Of a stretch of 60,502 bases of DNA, positions 17,279 to 26,158 are shown one piece after another. Source of the DNA: Rubrivivax sp. (lineage in GTDB: Bacteria; Pseudomonadota; Gammaproteobacteria; Burkholderiales; Burkholderiaceae_C); the NCBI GenBank assembly GCA_024641945.1, contig JAHECD010000015.1:1-60502 (forward strand), written 5' to 3'. Every line of letters starts with the position of its first letter. Position 1 is the first letter of the stretch. A program made the translations under genes and the position numbers. The notes beneath the pieces were generated by a model, which worked only from the letters and a program-made list of their open reading frames with translations, did not search any database and had not been told where the DNA came from.

Positions 17279-17869
17279 ATGCACCACACCATCTTCGACA
17301 CGCCGCTGGTCAACACCTTGCTGTGCGGCGCATCGATCGCGTTCCTCAAGCTCGCGGGGTGGCGCGTCGAGGGCAGACTTCCTGCCGAGGCGCACAAGAG
17401 CGTGCTCATCGCCGCGCCGCATACCAGCAACTGGGACCTGCCGTACACGCTGATGGCTGCCTTTGCGTTGCGCCTGCATCCCTACTGGATGGGCAAGGCG
17501 TCGATCTTCCGGGGGCCGTTCGGCCCGGTGATGCGCTGGCTCGGCGGCATACCGGTGCGGCGCGAGCAGTCGAACAACCTCGTCGCAGCGTCGGTCGCTG
17601 CACTCGTCGCGGCCGACGGCCCGGTGCAGCTCATCGTGCCGCCCGAGGGCACCCGTGGACGGACACGCGAGTGGAAGACGGGCTTCTACTTCATTGCGCA
17701 GGGTGCGAAGCTGCCCATCGTGATGGCCTATATGGACTACACGCACAAACGCGTGGGCCTGGGCCCGCTGTTCCACCCGAGCGGTGACGTCGCCGCCGAT
17801 CTGGCCGCCATCAAGGCCTTCTATGCACCGCTGCGCGGCAAGAACGCGGCGCAGTTCGACGCGGGCTGA
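17279..17869 (+). CDS. PlsC-like 1-acylglycerol-3-phosphate acyltransferase family protein
   Basis: A 196-residue acyltransferase with the family HX4D-type catalytic motif PHTSNWD (His and Asp four residues apart), a GGIPVRR block and PEGTRGRTREWKTGF, the substrate-binding block. It is shorter than housekeeping PlsC (about 240 residues) and resembles small soluble lysophospholipid acyltransferase-like proteins common in Proteobacteria. It would transfer an acyl group to a lysophospholipid or related acceptor at the inner membrane. It starts 36 nt after the STAND gene on the same strand, so cotranscription is possible, but nothing ties it to the immune pair. Confidence 0.87.
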   Translation: MHHTIFDTPLVNTLLCGASIAFLKLAGWRVEGRLPAEAHKSVLIAAPHTSNWDLPYTLMAAFALRLHPYWMGKASIFRGPFGPVMRWLGGIPVRREQSNNLVAASVAALVAADGPVQLIVPPEGTRGRTREWKTGFYFIAQGAKLPIVMAYMDYTHKRVGLGPLFHPSGDVAADLAAIKAFYAPLRGKNAAQFDAG

Positions 17870-17888
17870 GCAGCGGGCGGGCGTCTGA

Positions 17889-18344
17889 TCAGGCCGCGCC
17901 AAACGGCGCACCGGTCTCGACCATGCCGTCGGTCAGCGCGGTCGCGCGCAGGCCCGCGCGCCGCACCCAGCGCCGCACGACCTGTGCCGGCGGCAGGTCC
18001 GGCGACGCCAGCGCCTCGCCCAGGCCGAGGCAGGGCTCGCACAACTCCACGCCGACGAAGCGCACCGCGCCGACCACGAATTCGCACCCGACGAATGTGT
18101 TCAGGCGCACGCCGCGGGTGACGAAATTGCGCCCCGTGGCCGACCAGTCGAGCGGCCGCCCGTGGTCGGCCATGAAGGCTTCGATCTCTTCGGCCTCGAT
18201 GAAGGTCACGTTCTGCCCGGGCTCGTCGTGACAACCGAAGTAGCGGTCGCCCTCGATGCCCGCGCCGGCCACGATGCGCACCCTGGGCATGTCCTGCTGC
18301 AGGCCGCCCGCGGGCGGCCGGATGAAGATGCGCTCGACCTTCAC
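17889..18344 (-). CDS. MOSC domain protein
   Basis: A 151-residue stand-alone MOSC domain with the conserved GAGIEGDRYFG start, a GRNFVTRGVRLN segment and the ELCEPCLGLGEAL region containing the cysteines linked to sulfur or molybdenum cofactor chemistry. MOSC proteins bind molybdopterin-type cofactors or carry persulfide sulfur. The start is taken as GTG at 18344; no ATG lies in frame nearby and the ribosome site is weak, so a longer protein is possible. It follows the thiol dioxygenase gene by 65 nt on the same strand, giving a small sulfur-related pair. It is convergent with the acyltransferase. Confidence 0.85.
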   Translation of the reverse strand: MKVERIFIRPPAGGLQQDMPRVRIVAGAGIEGDRYFGCHDEPGQNVTFIEAEEIEAFMADHGRPLDWSATGRNFVTRGVRLNTFVGCEFVVGAVRFVGVELCEPCLGLGEALASPDLPPAQVVRRWVRRAGLRATALTDGMVETGAPFGAA

Positions 18345-18409
18345 CGGCCCGGTTCCCGTGCGGGTTGCAGCCGCGGCATCGGCGCGAATGGGACGCAGAC
18401 CATCAGGGT

Positions 18410-18979
18410 TCAGCTCTCGTTGTGCGCCACGGATACACGCTGGCGTGTACCCGCTTGAACGTCGTAGGTGTTGAAGCTGTTCATCATGCGCCCGTACAGG
18501 TGCAGGCTCACGGCCCGCGGGCGTCCGGTGGGAACGCCGGTCACGTGGATGTGGTCGGGGTTCGGCACGAAGCTCGTCACGGCGCCGCGGCCAAGCAGGA
18601 TCACGCCGCCGCGCGCGAGTTCGATGCCGTCGTCGGCCCCCCGGTCGGGCGACAGGCGCACGAAGTTGCGCTCCTCCAGCACACCCTCCAGCACCCCCAC
18701 GACACCCCAGCTGCCATGGTCGTGCACCGGCGTCCACTGGCCCGGCATCCACACGAGGGTGTAGAGCGACAGGCTTGCGTCCGGCGCGTCGTGCACGAGA
18801 TTGCGCGCGTAGTGGTTCGGGTCGCTGCGGTAGTGCTCGGGCTGCAGGAACTCAGGAGCTCGGTCGACGAGGTCCAGCACCAGCGGCGCGAGCGCGAGCA
18901 CGCAGTCGGCAGGCTCCGGGTGGCTGCGAACGAGCGCCGAGGCGCGGGCGATGAAGGAGGCCAGGTCGGTGCGGCTCAT
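18410..18979 (-). CDS. Cysteine dioxygenase type I-like thiol dioxygenase
   Basis: A 189-residue cupin. Iron ligands are visible as H86 and H88 in PVHDHGSWG and H145 in DHIHVTG. The SxHxY motif (SLHLYG, H160 and Y162) marks the thiol dioxygenase family. The cysteine that crosslinks to this tyrosine in animal cysteine dioxygenase is not evident, as in many bacterial enzymes. It would oxidise cysteine, 3-mercaptopropionate or another small thiol to a sulfinate using O2 in the cytoplasm; the exact thiol cannot be called. It is upstream of the MOSC gene. Confidence 0.9.
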   Translation of the reverse strand: MSRTDLASFIARASALVRSHPEPADCVLALAPLVLDLVDRAPEFLQPEHYRSDPNHYARNLVHDAPDASLSLYTLVWMPGQWTPVHDHGSWGVVGVLEGVLEERNFVRLSPDRGADDGIELARGGVILLGRGAVTSFVPNPDHIHVTGVPTGRPRAVSLHLYGRMMNSFNTYDVQAGTRQRVSVAHNES

Positions 18980-19082
18980 GAGGGGTCAGGTGGGGCCCAC
19001 GTGGAAGCACCGATGATGGCCGATCTTCGTGTCGCCTGCGACACATTCCCCTGCCAATGCGCTGCGGCTTTGTGGCGCGGCA

Positions 19083-20321
19083 TCACGATGTTTCCACCGT
19101 CATGCCTGCGGCCTGCAGGCGACGCACGAGCACGTCGCCGAACGCGGTGGACGGCGTGAGCACACCTCCCAGGCCGTGCCCACCGGGCAGCGCGTCGGCA
19201 TCGAGCACGAGGGCGAGCGCGGCCTCGCAGACGAAGCGCGTGGTGGCGCGGTTGCCGGGGTCGCCGGTGCCGGCGATGCGGCCGCGCACCACCGCGCCAC
19301 GCTCACCGCGGGCGACCAGTTCGCAGCGGAACGAGCCACGGTCCATGGTGCGCTGCGACGGGCCTTCGCCGGGCGCCGGTGCGAGCGCGGCGGCGAGGCG
19401 GCGCGCGGTCTTGAGCTTCATCGCGCCGCGCCCGGCCTGCATCGCGGCACTGGCGCCGGCCGCAGCCAATGCGGCCGCAGCGCCGCGTCCGAAGCGCAAG
19501 TACTCCTGGTAACGGAACGACGGCGCAAACGGGCTCGCATCCGCGGACGGCGCGGCGCCCAGCAGCGCTGCCGAACGCCTGACGACGCGGGTATTGATCG
19601 GCCCCATCACGAACGGCCCCACCCAGGCGCCGAAGTCGGTGTCCCGATGCGGCGCGAGCGGATCGGCGTGCGCGCCGGCATCGGTCGGCGCGGTGCCCGG
19701 CGGGTTGAGCAGGAAAGGGTCGTCCATCAGCTTGGCGTCGCCCGTGTCGAGCGCGTTGAGGGCGGAGGCGAGCGTGCCGCCGTTCAACCCGCCACGCATC
19801 GAGAAACACGCCTTCACGTCGACACAGCGCTCGCCGTGTTGCTGCCACAGCGCACGCGCCACGAGCCACGCGCCCAGGTCGGACGGCACCGAGTCGAAGC
19901 CGCACCCGGGCACGATGCGGGTGCCATGGCGCGCCGCGGCCGCGTGGTGCTGCACGATCATCCGGTGCACCCACGGGGTCTCGCCGGTGATGTCGACGTA
20001 GTGCGTGCCATGGCGCACGCAGGCGGCCACCAGCTCGCTGCCGTATCGCGCAAACGGCCCGGCGGTGCTGAGCACCACCCGCGCTCGCGACGCCAGCTGG
20101 TCCAGCGCCCGCTCGTCGGTCGCGTCGGCGACGATGAGCTTGGCGCCGTCGGCGCCGCAGGCCTTTCGCACCGCATCGAGCCGCTCCTTCGATCGCCCGG
20201 CCAGGGCCCAGCGCAGGGCCGCCGCGTGCTCCACGAGATACGCCACGGTCTGGCGGCCGACGAAGCCGCTGGCGCCGTAGAGAACGATGTCATAGGGGCG
20301 GGAGATGCCGTTGCGCGCCAT
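19083..20321 (-). CDS. Saccharopine dehydrogenase-like NAD(P)-binding protein (trans-acting enoyl reductase type)
   Basis: A 412-residue protein with an N-terminal Rossmann motif (DIVLYGASGFVGRQT, residues ~10-24) and the downstream family segments VVLSTAGPFARYGSELVAAC, YVDITGETPWV and a PGCGFDSVPSDLGAWL block. These match the saccharopine-dehydrogenase-like family that includes the mycobacterial trans-acting enoyl reductase. It probably reduces an unsaturated or keto lipid intermediate, but the substrate is unknown. The ATG at 20319-20321 begins just before the Rossmann fold. It is divergent from the LacI regulator, and its promoter must lie in the same 160-nt interval. Confidence 0.87.
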   Translation of the reverse strand: MARNGISRPYDIVLYGASGFVGRQTVAYLVEHAAALRWALAGRSKERLDAVRKACGADGAKLIVADATDERALDQLASRARVVLSTAGPFARYGSELVAACVRHGTHYVDITGETPWVHRMIVQHHAAAARHGTRIVPGCGFDSVPSDLGAWLVARALWQQHGERCVDVKACFSMRGGLNGGTLASALNALDTGDAKLMDDPFLLNPPGTAPTDAGAHADPLAPHRDTDFGAWVGPFVMGPINTRVVRRSAALLGAAPSADASPFAPSFRYQEYLRFGRGAAAALAAAGASAAMQAGRGAMKLKTARRLAAALAPAPGEGPSQRTMDRGSFRCELVARGERGAVVRGRIAGTGDPGNRATTRFVCEAALALVLDADALPGGHGLGGVLTPSTAFGDVLVRRLQAAGMTVETS

Positions 20322-20378
20322 GGGCCGGATTGTGGGCAGGCGCCACGGCGGCTCGTATCCCACGAGTGCGACAAGGTG

Positions 20379-20406
20379 TTGTTCGGTAGGTGGAAACGAT
20401 TACATG
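20379..20406 (+). promoter_or_regulatory. Candidate sigma70 promoter of the glucan locus
   Basis: TTGTTC at 20379-20384 and TACATG at 20401-20406, with a 16-nt spacer, resemble -35 and -10 elements. The -10 lies inside the first operator-like palindrome, which would explain repression by the LacI protein. Confidence 0.45.
20391..20404 (+). promoter_or_regulatory. LacI-family operator-like site 1
   Basis: TGGAAACGATTACA resembles the TGTAAACGTTTACA-type palindrome bound by LacI-family sugar regulators, with a central CG. It overlaps the candidate -10 element upstream of the lacI-like gene. Confidence 0.55.
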
Positions 20407-20433
20407 ACGCGCAAATGGCCGGCTGTCCAATCA

Positions 20434-20447
20434 TGAAAACCTTTACA
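20434..20447 (+). promoter_or_regulatory. LacI-family operator-like site 2
   Basis: TGAAAACCTTTACA is a second imperfect copy of the same palindrome. Its centre is 43 bp from site 1, close to four helical turns, so two dimers could sit on the same DNA face. Confidence 0.5.
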
Positions 20448-20482
20448 TGCTGCATCCAGCCGCCGCTGAAAGCCCACCCACG

Positions 20483-21514
20483 ATGCCTGCCACGATCAGG
20501 GATGTCGCCCGTGCCGCCGGCGTTTCGGTGGCCACGGTGTCGCGTGCGATGAACGGCGCGGACAACGTGCTCCCGCAGACGCGCCAGCGCATCCTGGACG
20601 CCGCGCGCGACCTGCGCTTCATGCCGTCCGGTGCCGCGCGCAGCCTCATCACGCGCCGCACCGACACCATCGGTGCCCTGCTGCCCGACCTGTACGGCGA
20701 GTATTTTTCCGAGCTCATCCGAGGCGTCGATCAGGCGGCGCGCGCGCGCGGTTTGCATCTGCTCGTGTCCAGCTCGCACGGCGACGCGGACGAGGCCGCC
20801 GCCGCGCTGCGCGCGATGAACGGGCGTGTCGACGGCCTGCTCGTGATGTCGCCGCACGCCGATGCCGACTTCCTGTCGCACAACCTGCCGGGCAACCTGC
20901 CGGCGGTGCTGCTCAATACCGGCAGCGACCTGCCCGGCCACGCCCGGTTCGTGATCGACAACTTCGGCGGTGCGCAGGCGATGACCCGCCACCTCGCCGC
21001 CGCAGGGCGCAAGCGCATCGCCTTCATCGGCGGGCCGCAGGGCAACCACGAAGCGGCCGAGCGGCTGCGTGGCTACCGCAGTGCCTTGCGCAGCGGTCAA
21101 CGCGAAATCGTGCTCGAGGGCCATTTCACGCAGGAAGCCGGCTGGGCCGCCGGCCGGCGCATCGCGCAGATGAAGCCGCGCCCCGACGCGGTCTTCGCGG
21201 CCAACGACATGACGGCCATCGGCTGCCTGGCCGCCCTCGGCGAAGCCGGGCTGCGTGTGCCGGAGGACATCGCCGTGGCGGGCTTCGACGACATCCCGAT
21301 CGCGGGCTACGTGACGCCCACGCTGACCACCATCCGCGTGCCGATCGCGGCACTCGGCGCCGCCGCGCTCGACACGCTGGCAAAGGCCGTCGAGACACCG
21401 GCCCTGCAGGCCACGCTCACCACCGTGCTGCCCGTGGAACTGGTCGTGCGCCGCTCGTGCGGCGCCGGCCCGCCACCGCGGCCGCAGTCCCCGTCCCCGC
21501 CCACCGCGCATTGA
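20483..21514 (+). CDS. LacI-family transcriptional regulator of the glucan locus
   Basis: A 343-residue repressor. Residues 1-60 hold the LacI helix-turn-helix and hinge (TIRDVARAAGVSVATVSRAM, then LRFMPSGAARSL). Residues ~60-335 form the periplasmic-binding-like sugar domain (TIGALLPDLYGEYFSELIRG, RIAFIGGPQGN, AVFAANDMTAIGCLAALGE, VAGFDDIPIAGYVTP). The ATG at 20483 starts just before the HTH; an in-frame ATG at 20447 would add 12 residues and begins inside operator 2. It is the first gene of the utilisation locus and probably autoregulates it, released by a glucan oligosaccharide. Confidence 0.93.
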   Translation: MPATIRDVARAAGVSVATVSRAMNGADNVLPQTRQRILDAARDLRFMPSGAARSLITRRTDTIGALLPDLYGEYFSELIRGVDQAARARGLHLLVSSSHGDADEAAAALRAMNGRVDGLLVMSPHADADFLSHNLPGNLPAVLLNTGSDLPGHARFVIDNFGGAQAMTRHLAAAGRKRIAFIGGPQGNHEAAERLRGYRSALRSGQREIVLEGHFTQEAGWAAGRRIAQMKPRPDAVFAANDMTAIGCLAALGEAGLRVPEDIAVAGFDDIPIAGYVTPTLTTIRVPIAALGAAALDTLAKAVETPALQATLTTVLPVELVVRRSCGAGPPPRPQSPSPPTAH

Positions 21515-21585
21515 CGCCGCGCGCAGGCTTCGCCCCCAGAGACGCAGAACCACCACAACGACCTTTGCAACACCAGGAGACCCCC

Positions 21586-24510
21586 ATGAACAGGACCCAT
21601 GCCCGAAGTGCCTTTCGCCGCCACGCGCTTGCCACGGCCGTGATGCTGGCGCTGTCGGGTGCCGCGCTCGCGCAGCTCAGCACGTCGACGATCAAGGGCC
21701 AGATCAGCGGCGGCGCGGCGCAGGCCGGGCTGGCGGTCACGGCCGTCAACATCGCCAACGGCAACACCTACCGCACCACCACGCTGGCGGACGGCAGTTA
21801 TGTCTTCCCCGGCCTGGCCCCGGGCTCGTACGAGATTCAGGTGGGCGGCCAGAAATCGCAGGTCATCACGGTGCAGGTGGGCGAGACCGCCGCCGTCGAC
21901 CTGCAGATCGCCGGTTCGCAGCAGATCACCATCGTCGGCTCGGCGTTGCGCAAGGACGTGAAGAGTTCCGAGGTCGGCACCAACGTCTCGCGCAAGCTCA
22001 TCGAGAGCCTGCCGCAGACCACGCGCAACTTCCTCAGTTCGGCCGACCTCGCGCCGGGTGTCGCGTTCTCCACCGACGCCGCAGGCAACACCAAGATCCA
22101 GGCCGGCGCGCAGAATTTCGACCACGTCAACGTGTTCATCGACGGCATCGGCCAGAAGAACAACATTTTGCGCGGCGGCGTGAGCGGGCAGGACACCTCG
22201 CGCGGCAACCCGTTCCCGCAGTCGGCGATCGCCGAATACAAGGTGCTCACCCAGAACTACAAGGCCGAATACGAGCAGGTCAGCAGCGCGGCCGTCACCG
22301 CGATCACGAAGTCCGGCACGAACGAGCTGCACGGCGAGGTCTACCTCGACCGCACCGGCACCAACTGGCGCGCGCTGTCCGAGTTCGAGAAGCAGCGCGA
22401 AGCCAGCGGCGTCAAGCTCCCGCCGTCGTCGAAGTACGAATACGGCGTCTCGGTCGGCGGGCCGATCGTGAAGGACCAGATCCATTTCTTCTTCGCGTAC
22501 GACGGCAAGAAGATCGACGACTCGCGCCAGATCGTGCCGCGCGACCTCGACAAGCTGCCCGCCGGCCTGGGCATCGTGCCTTCGCTGATCGCGGCCCAGG
22601 GCAGCCAGGTCGATGGCTTCAACGAACACCTGCTGTTCGGCAAGATCGACGCCGAGATCGGCGGCGACCAGCATGTCAGCGCGAGCGTGCGCATCCGGCG
22701 CGAGGACGACCGCGCGCCGGAGAGCCGTGATCTCAGCGCGCCCGGCAACGACAAGAAGCGCACCAACGACGAGACCCGCCTGGACCTCAAGCACGAGCTG
22801 AGCCGCGGCGCCTGGCTCAGCGAAGCGCGCGTGGGCTACGAGGACTATGTGTGGAACCCCAAGTCGGCGTCGACCGACCCGTTCATCAAGTACAAGGTCT
22901 CCACCGCCGACCCGCAGCGGCTCGACGCCTCGTCGGATGTGTTGTTCGTCGGCGGCTCGCCCGACGCGCAGAACCGCGGCCAGAAGGGGTTCTTCGTCTC
23001 CGAGGAGCTGACCTTCACCGGCATGAAGGACCACGTGCTGAAGGGCGGCGCCAAGATCAAGGCGATGAAGTACGAGCTCTCGGGCACGGCCTTCGGCGTC
23101 GACACGGTCGAGACGCTGGTCGACAACGCCACGGGCGTGCCGTACTACGCCGGCGGCCTGTGCACGGGCACCAACATCATCAATGCGGGGCTGAACAGCG
23201 ACCAGTGCAAGATCAGCCGCGCCATCCCGGGCGCCGCGGCCAACTTCAAGAACAGCCAGATCGGCCTGTACCTGCAGGACGACTGGGCCGTGACGAAGCA
23301 GCTCGAACTCAACCTCGGCGTGCGCTACGACTACGAGACGAACATGCTGAACAACGACTACGTGACGCCGGCCGACCGCGTGACGGCGTTGTACGCGGTC
23401 GACGGCGAGCGCTGGGGCATCACGCCGCCGCCGGGGCAGACCTATGCCGAGTCGTTGGCCAAGGGCGGCGTGACGATCGGCGACTACATCAGCACCGGCA
23501 ATTCGCGCAAGACCTTCAAGGGTGCGTTTGCGCCGCGCATCGGCGCGTCGTACGACGTCTTCGGCGACCGCAACTCGGTGGTGTTCGGCGGCTTCGGCCG
23601 CTCCTATGACCGCACGATGGCCAACCACGCCCTCGACGAGCTGCAGAAGAATGCGCAGCCCGGCGGCGAGATCTGGCTCATCCGGAACAAGTTCAAGATG
23701 CCGTTCGCCGACCAGTTCACCCTTGGCCTGCGCCAGGCGCTGGGACAGTGGAACGGCGAGGTCGCGCTGAGCTACGTGGAGGCGAAGAACCAGTTCATCT
23801 GGTTCGGCGGCAACCGCGACGCCAACGGCGGTTACGCGACGCAGAGCAAGATCGACCCGTTGTGGGGCGGCCCTGTCGGCTTCGGCACGCTGATCCTCGG
23901 CGACTTCGTCGGCCAGACGAGGACGAGCTCGCTGTTCGCCAGCCTGGTCAAGCCGTACACCCGCAGCTCGGGCTGGTCGGCGCACTTTGCCTACACGTAC
24001 AGCGATGCGCAGACCACCAGCAAGGAGTGGAACAACGACATCTTCGACTGGACCTACGGCCGCCCGGGCGCGCGTGGCTGGAACCCGTCGACACTGGTGG
24101 ACAAGCACCGCCTGGTCGCCGCCGGCGTGGCCGACAACCTGTTGCCGCTCGGCTTGCAGCTGTCGTACAAGGCCACCTGGGCGAGCGGGCAGCCGCGCCG
24201 CATCACGAGCTGCGCGGCCGGCTGGGGCGACTGCATCTCGGTCGAGGGCGACGCCCCGAGCTTCCGCCAGGTCGACCTGGGCGTGGCGCGCGACTTCAAC
24301 GTCTTCGGCAATGTGATCGCGCTGCGGGCCGACGTGCTGAACGTCTTCAACACCACCAACTACGGCGGCTTCGACGACTGGGGTGGCGGTCCCGTCGCGC
24401 CGGGCGCACCGGCCAACGCGGTGGGCGGCGACAACCTGAACCTCGGCAAGCCCAACAGCATCCGCGGCGACACGCGCACGTTGCGCCTGGCACTGAGCTA
24501 CAAGTTCTGA
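21586..24510 (+). CDS. TonB-dependent outer-membrane receptor with N-terminal carboxypeptidase-like domain
   Basis: A 974-residue receptor with a signal peptide ending near residue 29 (LSGAALAQ) and a good AGGAGA ribosome site. Residues ~33-115 are a carboxypeptidase-regulatory-like beta-sandwich (IKGQISGGAAQAGLAVTAVN, then TTLADGSYVFPGLAPGSYEI). A plug domain (~120-260) and a long beta-barrel follow, ending LALSYKF with a terminal phenylalanine as expected for BamA-inserted barrels. It belongs to the Oar-like, carbohydrate-associated receptors. Placed between a LacI regulator and a glucanase, it is inferred to import glucan fragments across the outer membrane with TonB-ExbB energy. No TonB genes are in the window. 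Confidence 0.93.
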   Translation: MNRTHARSAFRRHALATAVMLALSGAALAQLSTSTIKGQISGGAAQAGLAVTAVNIANGNTYRTTTLADGSYVFPGLAPGSYEIQVGGQKSQVITVQVGETAAVDLQIAGSQQITIVGSALRKDVKSSEVGTNVSRKLIESLPQTTRNFLSSADLAPGVAFSTDAAGNTKIQAGAQNFDHVNVFIDGIGQKNNILRGGVSGQDTSRGNPFPQSAIAEYKVLTQNYKAEYEQVSSAAVTAITKSGTNELHGEVYLDRTGTNWRALSEFEKQREASGVKLPPSSKYEYGVSVGGPIVKDQIHFFFAYDGKKIDDSRQIVPRDLDKLPAGLGIVPSLIAAQGSQVDGFNEHLLFGKIDAEIGGDQHVSASVRIRREDDRAPESRDLSAPGNDKKRTNDETRLDLKHELSRGAWLSEARVGYEDYVWNPKSASTDPFIKYKVSTADPQRLDASSDVLFVGGSPDAQNRGQKGFFVSEELTFTGMKDHVLKGGAKIKAMKYELSGTAFGVDTVETLVDNATGVPYYAGGLCTGTNIINAGLNSDQCKISRAIPGAAANFKNSQIGLYLQDDWAVTKQLELNLGVRYDYETNMLNNDYVTPADRVTALYAVDGERWGITPPPGQTYAESLAKGGVTIGDYISTGNSRKTFKGAFAPRIGASYDVFGDRNSVVFGGFGRSYDRTMANHALDELQKNAQPGGEIWLIRNKFKMPFADQFTLGLRQALGQWNGEVALSYVEAKNQFIWFGGNRDANGGYATQSKIDPLWGGPVGFGTLILGDFVGQTRTSSLFASLVKPYTRSSGWSAHFAYTYSDAQTTSKEWNNDIFDWTYGRPGARGWNPSTLVDKHRLVAAGVADNLLPLGLQLSYKATWASGQPRRITSCAAGWGDCISVEGDAPSFRQVDLGVARDFNVFGNVIALRADVLNVFNTTNYGGFDDWGGGPVAPGAPANAVGGDNLNLGKPNSIRGDTRTLRLALSYKF

Positions 24511-24524
24511 CCGTTGGCCCACCG

Positions 24525-24586
24525 CCCGCGCCGCGGAGGACTCCGCGGCGCGGGCTCTCGGGCCCCGGCGCTCGCGCCGGGGCCCG
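24525..24586 (+). terminator. Tandem strong hairpins between receptor and glucanase genes
   Basis: Two perfect stems occur in succession. CCCGCGCCGCGGAG/CTCCGCGGCGCGGG pairs 24525-24538 with 24541-24554. CGGGCCCCGGCG/CGCCGGGGCCCG pairs 24559-24570 with 24575-24586 around a CTCG loop. No T-run follows. The second ends 11 nt before the next ATG, which lacks a clear ribosome site, so the structures could stabilise receptor mRNA and limit glucanase translation. Confidence 0.65.
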
Positions 24587-24597
24587 GCACCAAGACC

Positions 24598-26145
24598 ATG
24601 CAAGACGATCCCCTTCTCGACCCCGAGCGGCGGCAACTCCTGAAACTGGCCGGCGCGGTCGCCCTGGTGTCACTGGGCGCGGGCTGTCAGTCGTCGGTGG
24701 AGTCGCCGGAGTCGGCCGCGCTGGCGGCCCGCCTGCCGGCGATCGAGCCGTCGATCCTGCTCGACGATCTGGCGCAGCGCAGCTTCCGCTACTTCTGGGA
24801 CACCGCCGACGCGGCGACCAGCCTCGTGCCCGACCGCTGGCCCACGCCGAGCTTCGCCAGCGTCGCGGCGGTCGGGTTTGCGCTCACTGCCTACCCGATC
24901 GGCGAAACCCGCGGCTGGGTCACGCGGGCACAGGCGCGCCAGCGGGTGCTCGATACGCTGCGCTTCTTCCATGACGCGCCACAGGGCCCGCAAGCCAAGG
25001 GCATGACCGGGCACCGCGGCTTTTTCTACCACTTCCTCGACATGAAGACCGGCGCACGCTTCGGCAAGTGCGAGCTGTCGACGATCGATACCGCCCTGTT
25101 CATTGCCGGCGCGCTCTATTGCGGCGAGTGGTTCGACGGCGACGATGCGCAGGAAGCCGAGATCCGGCGTCTCGCCGACGCGCTGTACGCCCGCGTGGAC
25201 TGGCCCTGGGCCCAGGTGAGGCCGCCCGCGATGGGCCACGGCTGGACGCCCGAGAAGGGCCATCTCGCCAGCGACTACAAGGGCTACAACGAGGCCATGC
25301 TGCTGTACCTGCTGGCACTCGGCTCGCCCACGCATGCGGTCGACCCCGAAGCCTGGGGCGCCTGGACCAGCACCTACGACCGCGCCAGCTGGGGCACCCA
25401 CTACGGCCAGACCTACCTGCGCTTCGCGCCGCTGTTCGGGCACCAGTTCACCCACTGCTGGGTCGACTTTCGCGGACTGAGCGACGCCTACCTGCGCGAG
25501 CGCGGGATCGACTATTTCGAGAACTCGCGCCGCGCCACCTATGCACAGCAGGCCTATGCGATCGCCAACCCCGAAGGCTGGGCCGGTTACGGGCGCGACA
25601 TTTGGGGCGTGACGGCGTGCGACGGCCCGGCCGACGTTCGGCGCGACTTTCGAGGCGTGCGCCGCCGGTTCATCAGCTACGCCGGACGCGGCATGGGCGG
25701 CGCGCGCCGCTACGACGACGGCACGATCGCACCCTACGGCGCCGGCTCGTCGCTGCCTTTCGCGCCCGAGATCGTGCTGCCGGCGCTGGCGGCGATGCGC
25801 GAACAATACGGTGCGCACATACTCGGACGTTATGGATTCTTTGCCTTCAACCGCAGTTTCACTTTCGGCAGTGTGAAGCTGACGCACGGCCGGGTCATCC
25901 CGGGATTCGGCTGGGTCGACAGCGACTATCTCGGCATCGAGGTGGGGCCTTTGCTGGCGATGTTGGGCAATCACGACGGGGAGACGGTGTGGAAGGCGAT
26001 GCGCGGCAACGTGCACCTGCAGCGCGGACTGAAGCGCGCGGGTTTCAGCGGCGGCTGGCTGGATGCGCTGCCGCCCGTGACCGAGCCCGCGAAGCCGGTC
26101 GCGGCGCTGCGTCGACGCCGCGCCGCCGAAGCACACGCCGCATGA
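24598..26145 (+). CDS. Glucoamylase-family lipoprotein, GH144-like endo-beta-1,2-glucanase candidate
   Basis: A 515-residue (alpha/alpha)6 protein. The N-terminus DPERRQLLKLAGAVALVSLG ends at a lipobox (LGAGC, then Q), so it is predicted to be an outer-membrane-sorted lipoprotein with a twin-arginine-like motif. The body carries the glucoamylase-family blocks: LAQRSFRYFWD, SVAAVGFALTAYPIGE, GFFYHFLDMKTGARF, CELSTIDTALFIAGALYCGE, DYKGYNEAMLLYLLALGSP, HQFTHCWVDFRG and RYGFFAFNRSF. This family includes GH144 endo-beta-1,2-glucanases, which cut linear beta-1,2-glucan. The GH94 phosphorylase downstream supports that activity. The ATG at 24598 was chosen because upstream sequence is the hairpin region. 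Confidence 0.85.
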   Translation: MQDDPLLDPERRQLLKLAGAVALVSLGAGCQSSVESPESAALAARLPAIEPSILLDDLAQRSFRYFWDTADAATSLVPDRWPTPSFASVAAVGFALTAYPIGETRGWVTRAQARQRVLDTLRFFHDAPQGPQAKGMTGHRGFFYHFLDMKTGARFGKCELSTIDTALFIAGALYCGEWFDGDDAQEAEIRRLADALYARVDWPWAQVRPPAMGHGWTPEKGHLASDYKGYNEAMLLYLLALGSPTHAVDPEAWGAWTSTYDRASWGTHYGQTYLRFAPLFGHQFTHCWVDFRGLSDAYLRERGIDYFENSRRATYAQQAYAIANPEGWAGYGRDIWGVTACDGPADVRRDFRGVRRRFISYAGRGMGGARRYDDGTIAPYGAGSSLPFAPEIVLPALAAMREQYGAHILGRYGFFAFNRSFTFGSVKLTHGRVIPGFGWVDSDYLGIEVGPLLAMLGNHDGETVWKAMRGNVHLQRGLKRAGFSGGWLDALPPVTEPAKPVAALRRRRAAEAHAA

Positions 26146-26158
26146 GGGCCTCGATCCG

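Noticed and set aside
17279..17869. Acyltransferase as a third gene of the SIR2-TIR/STAND system
   Set aside because: It is 36 nt downstream on the same strand, but its family is a common housekeeping lipid enzyme and no domain links it to the module.
21307..24636. 1100-codon open frame on the minus strand opposite the TonB receptor gene
   Set aside because: Low-complexity composition and no motifs. The plus strand encodes a full receptor with signal peptide and terminal Phe.
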